A DNA stretch of 11,327 bases. Source: Collinsella sp. UBA6357 (GTDB taxonomy: Bacteria > Actinomycetota > Coriobacteriia > Coriobacteriales > Coriobacteriaceae). Every line of letters starts with the position of its first letter. The stretch's first letter is position 1. Below the pieces are notes generated by a model. The model did no database searches. It was not told where the DNA came from and saw only the letters and a list, made by a program, of their open reading frames with translations. Below, one piece after another: positions 1-7,310 of the stretch. Made by a program: the position numbers and the translations under genes. The stretch lies in contig DJRP01000030.1 in the NCBI GenBank assembly GCA_002437815.1, forward strand, positions 154,248-165,574, written 5' to 3'.

Positions 1-669
<669 letters not shown>

Positions 670-670
670 G

Positions 671-2116
671 TTAGTTCTCCCCCATCTCGGCAGCAGCCGC
701 AGCGTCCTCGGCAAAGTTCCAGCCGGCAAGGCGATCTTTGCTGATATCGATGTCCAAGTAGTTCTCGTCGCCGTCCATGAGTCGCGTGAAGGCGGTAAAG
801 AGGTAGTGGGCATCGGTGGGGCCGGGCGAGGCCTCGGGGTGGTACTGGACGGAGAAGCACGGTGCGTCAAGAAGCTGGATGCCCTCGGCGGTGCCGTCGT
901 TGAGGTTCACATGCGTGAGGCGAATGCGGCCGAAGCGCTCGTTTTCGACCACGGGTGCGATGCCGGCGCGCACCCAGGCGCGCAGGTCGCCGTCGGCCGG
1001 ATGCTCGGTCACACCGCCGCTGAGCTCGGGCACGAGTTTGCCCAGGCTCGGGAACACCAGGCCGAAACCGTGGTTTTGCGCCGTGATCTCGACGCGACGC
1101 GTCACAAGGTTCATGACGGGCTGGTTGCCACCGCGGTGACCGAACTTGAGCTTTTCCATCTGGGCGCCGCAGGCGAGGCTGATCATCTGATGCCCCAGGC
1201 AAATACCGAAGATCGGCAGCTTGCCGATAAGCTTTTGCACCTGGGTGTACGTCTCGACCACGGCGTCAGGGTCGCCGGGTCCGTTGGAGAGAAAGACGCC
1301 GTCGGGGTGCATCTCGAGCACCTGCTCGGCAGACGTGTCCCACGGCACCACGGTAAGCTCGCAGCCGGCGCGGACGAGCCCCTCGAGGATCCCGCGCTTG
1401 ACGCCGCAGTCGTAGGCCACGACCTTGTGACGCGCGGATGCGGGCGCGACCTCGGCAAAAGCATGGGCAGCGGGAACATCGTCCACCGTGTAGGTGTGGG
1501 GCTTAGGCGCGCTTACTGTCTTGACCAGGTTTTCGCCCACAAGGGTCGGTGCGGCGGCCAGGCGGCTCGCCAGCTCGTCGGTATCGAAGACCTCGGTCGA
1601 GATGATGCCCATCTTGGAGCCGTTGTCGCGCAGATGGCGCACGAGCGCGCGGGTGTCGACACCTTCGACGGCAACGATGCCGTGACGGCGCAGGTACTCG
1701 GGCACAGAAAGGCTCGAGCGCCAGTTGGACGGTGTGGCGCACATGTCGCGCACCACCATGCCGCGCATGGCGGGCGCACTCGCGGGGCGCTCGCCCTCAC
1801 CCGGGAAGGCGGACTGCACGTCGGCCTCGTCGATGCCGTAGTTGCCGATCTGCGGATAGGTCATGGTGACGATCTGGCCGGCATAGCTCGGGTCGGTCAT
1901 GACCTCGAAGTAGCCTTCGAGCGACGTGTTGAAGCACACCTCGCCGGTCGCCGTGCCCACGGCACCGCAAGAACGGCCATAAAAAACGGTCCCATCCTCA
2001 AGATACAGGATGCAGGGACCGGAAGCGCTCTTGCTGGTGCGAGCCAAGATCTGTTGTGCGAGCTCACTGGGAGCTATGGTGCGGACGTTAGCGTCCGCGG
2101 TATGGTTGTTCGCCAT
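671..2116 (-). CDS. carA: Carbamoyl-phosphate synthase small (glutamine amidotransferase) subunit
   Basis: CarA hydrolyses glutamine and channels ammonia to CarB. The 481-residue protein has the N-terminal CarA domain (LYLEDGTVFYGRSCG near 38-51, CFNTSLEGYFEVMTDPSY at 61-78) and a class I glutamine amidotransferase domain with nucleophile Cys306 in GICLGHQ and His426/Glu428 in YHPEA. I chose the ATG at 2116 (protein begins MANNHTA) rather than an upstream start at 2137, because AAGGAG lies four bases before it and the upstream start would fall inside a regulatory hairpin. The protein is about 100 residues longer than E. coli CarA: about 36 residues are inserted after QNHGF (roughly 355-393), about 30 are added at the C-terminus after RLMDG, and there are roughly 30 extra at the N-terminus. 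All catalytic residues remain. It is co-transcribed with carB, and its leader carries a PyrR-type hairpin that suggests pyrimidine control. Confidence 0.97.
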   Translation of the reverse strand: MANNHTADANVRTIAPSELAQQILARTSKSASGPCILYLEDGTVFYGRSCGAVGTATGEVCFNTSLEGYFEVMTDPSYAGQIVTMTYPQIGNYGIDEADVQSAFPGEGERPASAPAMRGMVVRDMCATPSNWRSSLSVPEYLRRHGIVAVEGVDTRALVRHLRDNGSKMGIISTEVFDTDELASRLAAAPTLVGENLVKTVSAPKPHTYTVDDVPAAHAFAEVAPASARHKVVAYDCGVKRGILEGLVRAGCELTVVPWDTSAEQVLEMHPDGVFLSNGPGDPDAVVETYTQVQKLIGKLPIFGICLGHQMISLACGAQMEKLKFGHRGGNQPVMNLVTRRVEITAQNHGFGLVFPSLGKLVPELSGGVTEHPADGDLRAWVRAGIAPVVENERFGRIRLTHVNLNDGTAEGIQLLDAPCFSVQYHPEASPGPTDAHYLFTAFTRLMDGDENYLDIDISKDRLAGWNFAEDAAAAAEMGEN

Positions 2117-2120
2117 AGTT

Positions 2121-2153
2121 CTCCTTCCCGGTCTCACAGGACCGGCTTAAAGG
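2121..2153 (-). promoter_or_regulatory. Putative PyrR-binding RNA hairpin overlapping the carA Shine-Dalgarno
   Basis: On the minus strand the carA leader reads CCTTTAAG, then CCGGTC, the hexaloop CTGTGA, GACCGG and GAAGGAG. The upper stem is 6 bp and the loop fits the CNGNGA pattern of PyrR binding loops (Bacillus examples have CAGAGA within TCCAGAGAGGCT). The outer CCTT can pair with AAGG, leaving a purine-rich internal bulge, as in the Bacillus structures. That outer AAGG is part of the carA ribosome binding site. There is no terminator or antiterminator between the hairpin and the start codon, so if PyrR binds here it would act by blocking translation, as proposed for mycobacteria. The motif match is read from sequence; the regulator is inferred and no pyrR gene lies in the window. 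Confidence 0.75.
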
Positions 2154-2174
2154 TATTTGGTTAGGCCTGCAGGT

Positions 2175-2180
2175 ATTCTA
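2175..2180 (-). promoter_or_regulatory. Possible carA -10 element
   Basis: TAGAAT on the minus strand, about 60 bases before the carA start, resembles a -10 hexamer. The hexamer 17 bases upstream (TTCGTC) is a poor -35. It would give a leader of roughly 50 bases that contains little besides the PyrR-type hairpin. This is a weak call made on position and similarity only. Confidence 0.35.
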
Positions 2181-2256
2181 GGCGCACACCCATCCGCGAC
2201 GAAAAAATGCAACAAACTGTTTATCGGCTGATAATTTTTTCTCCCCCATGCATAAA

Positions 2257-2322
2257 TGGTCCCAAAGTGCCAGGGGCGTTCGGACCACCGGTGGTCCGAT
2301 CGCCCCTGGCACTTTGGGACCA
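2257..2322. repeat. 66-bp near-perfect palindrome between the exporter operon and carA
   Basis: The outer arms, 22 bases each (2257-2278 and 2301-2322, starting TGGTCCCAAAGTGCC), are exact reverse complements. Inside them is an 18-base perfect palindrome, CGGACCACCGGTGGTCCG (2281-2298). The two-base junctions contain one T-T mismatch, so the element can fold over its whole length with almost no loop. It begins seven bases after the stop codon of the membrane protein gene. No T-run follows on either strand, so it is not a standard intrinsic terminator, though such a hairpin could stall polymerase, stabilise mRNA ends or be a dispersed intergenic repeat. Function unknown. Confidence 0.9.
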
Positions 2323-2329
2323 GTGGTCG

Positions 2330-3298
2330 TTACTGCTGGTTTTCGTCCGTGAGGGACTCGGGGGTCTTTTCGGGCGTGCCGCCGCGGAAGATCTCCTTGC
2401 CGTGCAGCAGGTGCTCCGCGTTGCGCTCGGCGGCCTCCTCTTCGATCTTGGTCTGGCTCAGCGCCGGATCCTCGATCAGCGACGACACCGAGTTCACCTG
2501 CTTTTGGATGCGCTCGGCGATCTCGTCGTCCATGCTCACGATATGCATCTGCCAATCGATGTTCGACGAGGTCCGCGAACCCTTACTCTTGGTCCACACA
2601 AAGGTGAGCACGGCGCTCTGATGCCCGCTCGCCGGGACGATGCCAAAGAACGAATCGTGTTGGATGTTGCTGTCCTCGTCGATATAGGCATGGACGTTGT
2701 AGATCACACGGTCGATCTTGTCGTTGAGCAGGGCGTTGGTAGCGAGGGCCGCAGCTTGGATCTGGCCGTTCGAGAGCAGCTCGAGCTCGGATTTCGATGA
2801 GGTATCGACCACCGTGACCTCGACGGTGCCATCGCTTTCGCTCGCCTCGTCGACCGTGTAGTCGAGCGGGAACTGCGTAAAGCCGTTACCCCACTCCAGG
2901 CCGCCCTTAAGGGCGTCGGTCACGGTGTCGACGGTCACGCTCTCGGACAGGTTGGCGGTATTGAGACGACGGATCACTCCGTATCCGATCTGCATGCCCA
3001 CGATCAGCACCAAAATCGCGATCACCACGGCCACCGCGGTCTTGGTGATCGTATTGCCCACCTTGGATCCCGAAGGGTCCTCGTCCGACAACGGGTCGAT
3101 AGCGGCGCCATGGGCGGCACGTTCCTCGGCAGAAAGGCGGCCCAGTTCCACCAGGTCGCCGCGTTGCTCGGCATCCGCCATGGCGCGCATCCGCTCGGTG
3201 CGCCTCTTCGCACGCGTCGGATCCAGCACACCGGATGCATCGATCTCTGAAAAAAGCTCTGTCACCTCATCGGGCGTCAGAGGAGTCTTGTCAGCCAT
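2330..3298 (-). CDS. Single-pass membrane protein of unknown function
   Basis: I do not recognise this 322-residue protein. Residues 1-85 are charged and probably cytoplasmic, with an acidic start (TPDEVTELFSEID) and an Arg-rich helix around 28-40. Residues about 86-109 form one clear transmembrane helix (VVIAILVLIVGMQIGYG within it). Residues 110-322 are probably outside the membrane: a mixed alpha/beta region containing two strand-like stretches (TVEVTVVDT, SAVLTFVWT) and an acidic, Glu-rich C-terminal tail. There is no signal peptide, lipobox cysteine or enzyme motif that I can identify. The ATG at 3298 follows the ABC transporter stop by 15 bases with a modest GGGAAG ribosome site, so the two are probably co-transcribed. 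A partner or accessory role to the exporter is possible but rests only on adjacency. Confidence 0.85.
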   Translation of the reverse strand: MADKTPLTPDEVTELFSEIDASGVLDPTRAKRRTERMRAMADAEQRGDLVELGRLSAEERAAHGAAIDPLSDEDPSGSKVGNTITKTAVAVVIAILVLIVGMQIGYGVIRRLNTANLSESVTVDTVTDALKGGLEWGNGFTQFPLDYTVDEASESDGTVEVTVVDTSSKSELELLSNGQIQAAALATNALLNDKIDRVIYNVHAYIDEDSNIQHDSFFGIVPASGHQSAVLTFVWTKSKGSRTSSNIDWQMHIVSMDDEIAERIQKQVNSVSSLIEDPALSQTKIEEEAAERNAEHLLHGKEIFRGGTPEKTPESLTDENQQ

Positions 3299-3313
3299 AC
3301 ACTTCCCGTTAAC

Positions 3314-5101
3314 TTAGTCGAGCTCGCGCGCGCGGGCGCCTTCGAAGTGCATTCGATAGTAACGGGCATAGGTGCCGCCACGAGCGAGAAGCTCCTCATG
3401 GGTGCCACGTTCCACAACGCGACCATGCTCGACCGTCGCAATCTCGTCGGCATGCTTGATGGTCGACAGACGGTGGGCGATGATGATCGTCGTGCGTCCT
3501 TTGGCCAGGCGCTCAAGCGATTCCTGCACCGCCTCTTCGCTCTCGTTGTCCAGGGCGCTCGTCGCCTCGTCCAAGATCAAGATCTTGGGATTCTTGAGAA
3601 ACACGCGGGCGATGGCCACGCGCTGTTTCTGGCCGCCCGAGAGCCTGCTGCCGCGCTCGCCCACCACCGTATCGTAGCCGTCGGGCAACGATTCGATGAA
3701 GGTATCGATATTGGCCCGGCGTGCGGCCTCGACGATCTCGTCAGCGGAGGCGCCGGGGCGGCCGTAGGCGATGTTCTCACCGATCGTGCCGTCAAACAGA
3801 TACACATCTTGCTGCACCAGGCCGATAGCGCGACGCAGACTCTCCTGCGTCACGTCGCGCACGTCCTGCCCGTCGATGGTGATGGAGCCCGACGCGACAT
3901 CGTAAAAGCGCGGCAGCAGCGAGCACGTCGTCGATTTACCGCCGCCCGAGGGCCCCACGAGCGCAATGGTCTCACCCGGCTTGATCGACAGGTTCATGTG
4001 GTCGATCACGGGACGCTCGATCATGGCGCGGGCAGCGCCGGCCGTCTCGGCAAGCTCCGCATTCTCGTAGCTAAAGCACACGTCACGATATTCCACGGCC
4101 CCGGCACTCACCTCAAGATCGGCCGCATCGGCCTTATCCTGAATGTCCGGAACGGTATCGAGTACCTCGTTCATACGCTTAAATCCGGCAATAGCCTTTT
4201 GATACGTCTCGGCCGAGTTGACGAGCGTTTCGAGCGGCGTGCAGAACAGCGAGATGTAGAGTGCAAAGGTGGCCATATCGACCGCCGCGAGCTCGCCGCG
4301 TGCGACAAGAATGCCGCCGAGCAGCACCACGATGGTGTAGAGGATGCCCGACAGCAGGCCATAGGTCGCCGTATAGACGCCCATGGCGTGGTACATGTTT
4401 TCCTTGGAGGCAAGGTAACGATCGTTCGAGGTGCGGAACTTCGCGCGCTCCGTCGCCTCGTTGGCAAAACTCTTGACCACGCGCATGCCGGCAAGAGAGT
4501 CCTGCAGCTGGGCGTTGATTCCGCTGATCTTTTTGCGGTTGTCGGTAAACACGGCGCGCATGCGCAGGTTCTGCCACAGCATGATGCCCGAGAAAGCGAG
4601 CGTCACCACGAGCATGGCAAGTGCGAGCACGGGCGCGATGGAAAAGAGGATCACAAACGAGCCGATGATCTCGATACCGCAGATGATCACCCACTCGGGC
4701 ACATGGTGGGCGGCCTCGCAGATGTCGAACAGGTCGTTGACCACGCGACTCATCATGTCGCCAGAGTTCACGCGGTCAAAATAGGCAAAACTGAACCGCT
4801 CATACTGATCAAAAAGGTCCTCGCGCATCCTGGATTCCATGCGCGCGCCCATCACGTGTCCCCAATAGCTCACAAAGTAGCGGCAGGCGCAGCGAACGGC
4901 GTACATAGCCACCAGCCCCACGGCGATGATGCCGAGCGCCTGCATGATAGCCGCCTCGCCCTGGGTGAACAACCCGCCCGTCAGATTTCTCAGGATGATG
5001 GGAAACGCCAGGTCGACGCCGGCGAGCAGCAGTGCGCAGACGGTGTCGGCAACAAAAAGCCCCATCTGGGGCCGGTAATACGAAAGGAATCTTTTGAACA
5101 T
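3314..5101 (-). CDS. ABC exporter half-transporter (membrane domain fused to ATPase)
   Basis: The 595-residue protein has the layout of a type IV (MsbA/LmrA-like) exporter: an N-terminal membrane domain of about six helices (roughly 10-310), then a nucleotide-binding domain. Visible ATPase motifs are Walker A GPSGGGKST (383-391), the Q-loop at QQD (430-432), signature LSGGQ (487-491), Walker B ILILDE (507-512) with Glu512, and H-loop His543 in IIAHRLST. A complete single half-transporter with intact motifs suggests a homodimer. The substrate cannot be told; drugs, lipids and peptides are all possible. I chose the ATG at 5101 (MFKRFLSYY), which has AAAGGG a few bases upstream, over a TTG at 5128. 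That ribosome site is inside the 3' arm of a strong inverted repeat. About 15 extra residues (near 346-361) precede the Walker A strand. The gene probably shares an operon with the membrane protein downstream and the NUDIX gene upstream. Confidence 0.94.
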   Translation of the reverse strand: MFKRFLSYYRPQMGLFVADTVCALLLAGVDLAFPIILRNLTGGLFTQGEAAIMQALGIIAVGLVAMYAVRCACRYFVSYWGHVMGARMESRMREDLFDQYERFSFAYFDRVNSGDMMSRVVNDLFDICEAAHHVPEWVIICGIEIIGSFVILFSIAPVLALAMLVVTLAFSGIMLWQNLRMRAVFTDNRKKISGINAQLQDSLAGMRVVKSFANEATERAKFRTSNDRYLASKENMYHAMGVYTATYGLLSGILYTIVVLLGGILVARGELAAVDMATFALYISLFCTPLETLVNSAETYQKAIAGFKRMNEVLDTVPDIQDKADAADLEVSAGAVEYRDVCFSYENAELAETAGAARAMIERPVIDHMNLSIKPGETIALVGPSGGGKSTTCSLLPRFYDVASGSITIDGQDVRDVTQESLRRAIGLVQQDVYLFDGTIGENIAYGRPGASADEIVEAARRANIDTFIESLPDGYDTVVGERGSRLSGGQKQRVAIARVFLKNPKILILDEATSALDNESEEAVQESLERLAKGRTTIIIAHRLSTIKHADEIATVEHGRVVERGTHEELLARGGTYARYYRMHFEGARARELD

Positions 5102-5105
5102 CGAA

Positions 5106-5154
5106 GCCCTTTGGGATAGAACGGCCAAAACTCGTCCATTCTATCCCAAAGGGC
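5106..5154. repeat. Inverted repeat (16-bp perfect arms) covering the ABC transporter ribosome site
   Basis: GCCCTTTGGGATAGAA (5106-5121) and its exact reverse complement (5139-5154) flank a 17-base spacer. It fills most of the gap between the NUDIX stop and the ABC transporter start. In the minus-strand transcript the 3' arm contains AAAGGG, the apparent Shine-Dalgarno, ending four bases before the ATG. No T-run follows, so it is not a typical terminator. It may limit translation of the exporter or may be a mobile or dispersed intergenic palindrome. It shares the octamer TCCCAAAG with the palindrome at 2257-2322. Confidence 0.88.
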
Positions 5155-5170
5155 AAATCAGGTCTCGACG

Positions 5171-5872
5171 CTACAGGTCGGTGCCACCCAAACGATGTGC
5201 GATGCTGTCGCAGGCGAGCGCGCCCACCACGGTCTTGGCATCCTCGATCTTTCCGTCGAGCACGGCGTCGATCAGCTCGTGCAAGGGCACCAGATCGACG
5301 TTGACGAACTCGTCATCATCGGGATCGGGCGCATCGAACTCAAGCTTGGTCGCCAGATAGATGTGGATGATCTCATCGCAAAAGCCGCACGACGTGACGA
5401 TCGAGGTCAGGAAGCGTATCTTTCCGGCCCTAAAGCCCGTCTCCTCGTGCAGCTCGCGGCGGGCGCAATCGAGCGGATCCTCGCCCGGATCGAGCTTGCC
5501 GGCGGGAATCTCGACCGTGACGCGATCGATGGCTGTGCGGTATTGGCGCACGAGCACGATCTTGCCGGTCTCGGTAAGCGCGACCACGGCGGCCGCACCG
5601 GGATGGCGCACGATATCGCGCGCGCTGTGCCGCCCGTTGGGCAGCTCGACCTCGAGTCGGTGGACATCGAGGATCTTGCCCTTCCAGGCCACGTCCTCCG
5701 AGAGAATCTTCTCATGCAGGCCAGCATCGTGCGGATCGTCATCACCGAGCACGAGCACGGGCTCGTCGAAGGTCTCGCCTCCTGGCTCCCCCTCGGCATG
5801 GCCCTCCACGCGAGCGTCCTCGTCGACGATCTTTGCGTCGACCTGCTCCTCATCTCTATCGTCCATCGTCAT
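5171..5872 (-). CDS. NUDIX hydrolase, ADP-ribose pyrophosphatase type
   Basis: NUDIX enzymes of this type cleave ADP-ribose or related nucleoside diphosphate sugars to AMP and a phosphosugar. The 233-residue protein has a complete NUDIX box at 125-147: Gly125, Glu131, then REL at 139-141 and EETGF at 143-147, fitting GX5EX7REUXEEXGU. The flanking VVALTETGKIVLVRQYR and EIPAGKLDPGE are characteristic of the NudF family, as is the domain start near residue 55 (LSEDVAWKGKILDVHRLEV). The first 50 or so residues are an extra, very acidic, low-complexity extension that family members usually lack. ATG at 5872 or at 5866 could be the start; both are served by GGAAGGA just upstream. It starts 18 bases after the purD stop, so the two are probably co-transcribed. 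The exact substrate is inferred from family only. Confidence 0.93.
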   Translation of the reverse strand: MTMDDRDEEQVDAKIVDEDARVEGHAEGEPGGETFDEPVLVLGDDDPHDAGLHEKILSEDVAWKGKILDVHRLEVELPNGRHSARDIVRHPGAAAVVALTETGKIVLVRQYRTAIDRVTVEIPAGKLDPGEDPLDCARRELHEETGFRAGKIRFLTSIVTSCGFCDEIIHIYLATKLEFDAPDPDDDEFVNVDLVPLHELIDAVLDGKIEDAKTVVGALACDSIAHRLGGTDL

Positions 5873-5890
5873 CGTTCCTTCCGCGTACGT

Positions 5891-7195
5891 TTAGTCGTCC
5901 CAGGCGGCGCGGCCGCGCAGGGCCCTCAGGCCAATATCGTGGCGCAACGTCTTGCCCTCGAAGTCGATCTTCTCGCACGCCTCGTAGGCGCGGTCGCGTG
6001 CGGCCTCAAAGGTATCGCCCAGCGCGGTAACCGCTAGGACGCGACCGCCGTTGGTCACAAGATTGCCATCGACCACCGCCGTGCCGGCATGATAGACCGT
6101 GACATCCTCCATGGCCTCGGCATCCTCGATGCCGTGGATAGGCTTGCCTTTCTCGTAGCTGCCGGGGTAGCCGGCCGAGGTGAGCACCACGGCGACGGCC
6201 CACTCGTCACGCCAATCGAGCTCGATCTGATCCAGCTCTCTCTTGGCGCAGGCGAGCATGACCTCGACGAGATCGTTCTTAAGGCGCGGGAGCACGACCT
6301 GTGTCTCGGGATCGCCAAAGCGTGCATTGAACTCGAGCACCTTCGGACCGGCGGGTGTGAGCATAAAGCCGCCATAGAGGCATCCGCGGTAGTCGATGCC
6401 CTCGGCCGAAAGCTGTGCCACCGTCTGCTCCATGACCTCGACCATCTTGGCATGCTCTTCGTCGGTCACGATCGGCACCGGGCTGTAGACGCCCATGCCG
6501 CCCGTGTTGGGACCGCGATCGCCCTCGAGGGCACGCTTATGATCCTGCGACGTTGCCATGGGACGCACCGTCTTGCCGTCGGTAAACGCCAGCAGCGAGC
6601 ACTCGGGGCCGGTGAGCATCTCCTCGATCACCACGGTGCTGCCGGCCTCGCCGAAGGTGCCGCCAAAGCACTCACGCACGGCCTCCTCGGCCTGCGCAAG
6701 CTCGGTGGCCACGATAACGCCCTTGCCGGCAGCAAGGCCGTCGGCCTTCACCACGAGCGGGGCGCCCTGCTCGCGCACATAGGCAAGCGCCGAGGCCTCG
6801 TCGGTAAACGAGCCATAGGCGGCCGTCGGAATGCCGGCACGTTCCATGAGCTGTTTGGAGAAGAGCTTTGAGCCCTCCATCTGCGCGCCCTCCGCCCCCG
6901 GGCCAAAGCAAGGAATGCCCGCGGCACGCACGGCGTCGGCGACGCCGGCCACGAGCGGCGCCTCGGGTCCGATCACCACGAGTCCGCACCCATGGCTCTG
7001 GGCAAACGCCGCCACGGCCGCCGGGTCGCAATCGTCGAGAACCACGTTCTCGCCCACGGCCGCGGTACCGCCGTTACCCGGCGCGATGTAGAGCTTGCCG
7101 GCGCGCGGTGATGCTGCGAGCTTTGCCGCCAATGCGTGCTCGCGGCCGCCGCTGCCCAACAACAGGATGTCGATGGTTTGAGTGTCCGCCTTCAA
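5891..7195 (-). CDS. purD: Phosphoribosylamine-glycine ligase (GAR synthetase)
   Basis: PurD catalyses the second step of de novo purine synthesis, joining glycine to phosphoribosylamine with ATP in the cytoplasm. The 434-residue length is normal for the family. Motifs in order: LGSGGREHA at 13-21, the ATP-grasp region with VVKADGLAAGKGV (148-160), GPNTGGMG (228-235), and EFNARFGDPE (288-297) which supplies metal-binding Glu288 and Asn290. The start is a TTG at 7195: no ATG lies between it and the essential GSGGREHA motif, and GAGGAGG sits five bases upstream. The gene is separated from purA by 115 bases containing a hairpin and is followed 18 bases later by the NUDIX gene. No other de novo purine genes besides purA are nearby. 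Confidence 0.97.
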   Translation of the reverse strand: MKADTQTIDILLLGSGGREHALAAKLAASPRAGKLYIAPGNGGTAAVGENVVLDDCDPAAVAAFAQSHGCGLVVIGPEAPLVAGVADAVRAAGIPCFGPGAEGAQMEGSKLFSKQLMERAGIPTAAYGSFTDEASALAYVREQGAPLVVKADGLAAGKGVIVATELAQAEEAVRECFGGTFGEAGSTVVIEEMLTGPECSLLAFTDGKTVRPMATSQDHKRALEGDRGPNTGGMGVYSPVPIVTDEEHAKMVEVMEQTVAQLSAEGIDYRGCLYGGFMLTPAGPKVLEFNARFGDPETQVVLPRLKNDLVEVMLACAKRELDQIELDWRDEWAVAVVLTSAGYPGSYEKGKPIHGIEDAEAMEDVTVYHAGTAVVDGNLVTNGGRVLAVTALGDTFEAARDRAYEACEKIDFEGKTLRHDIGLRALRGRAAWDD

Positions 7196-7207
7196 GGGTG
7201 CCTCCTC
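7196..7207 (-). promoter_or_regulatory. Ribosome binding site fixing the purD TTG start
   Basis: GAGGAGG on the minus strand (7201-7207) followed by the five-base spacer CACCC and TTG. The strength and spacing of this site are the main reason for accepting a TTG start. Confidence 0.85.
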
Positions 7208-7217
7208 GGTTGGTCGT

Positions 7218-7236
7218 GCGCGTCACCCCGACGCGC
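7218..7236. repeat. Small hairpin in the purD leader
   Basis: GCGCGTC (7218-7224) and GACGCGC (7230-7236) are perfect 7-bp arms around a five-base loop, about ten bases before the purD ribosome site. It does not cover the Shine-Dalgarno. It matches no riboswitch that I recognise, and in GC-rich DNA it could be chance. Confidence 0.5.
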
Positions 7237-7249
7237 CATATGTCAATGA

Positions 7250-7290
7250 ATATACCCCTCGGCGCACCGTTGTGCTGCCAAGGGGTATAT
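7250..7290. terminator. Hairpin after purA, possible weak terminator
   Basis: Arms ATATACCCCT (7250-7259) and AGGGGTATAT (7281-7290) are exact reverse complements. Inside them GGC/GCC and GCAC/GTGC can extend the stem to about 17 bp with one mismatch, one bulge and a four-base loop. It lies 20 bases after the purA stop, a normal terminator position, but the minus-strand tail is only TCATT rather than a T-run. It may be a weak terminator, an mRNA-end stabiliser, or part of the purD leader. Confidence 0.5.
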
Positions 7291-7310
7291 CGCAATAAAC
7301 TCTGTGCAGG

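Noticed and set aside
2257..2322. Palindrome as an intrinsic terminator
   Set aside because: No T-run follows the stem on either strand, so I list it as a repeat of unknown function instead.
2178..2555. 125-codon minus-strand frame crossing the 66-bp palindrome
   Set aside because: It overlaps the end of the membrane protein gene in another frame and gets its length from the palindrome; no ribosome site or family was seen.
3347..5119. 590-codon open frame on the plus strand opposite the ABC transporter
   Set aside because: Same cause; the ABC transporter frame has all its family motifs, while the antisense translation resembles nothing.
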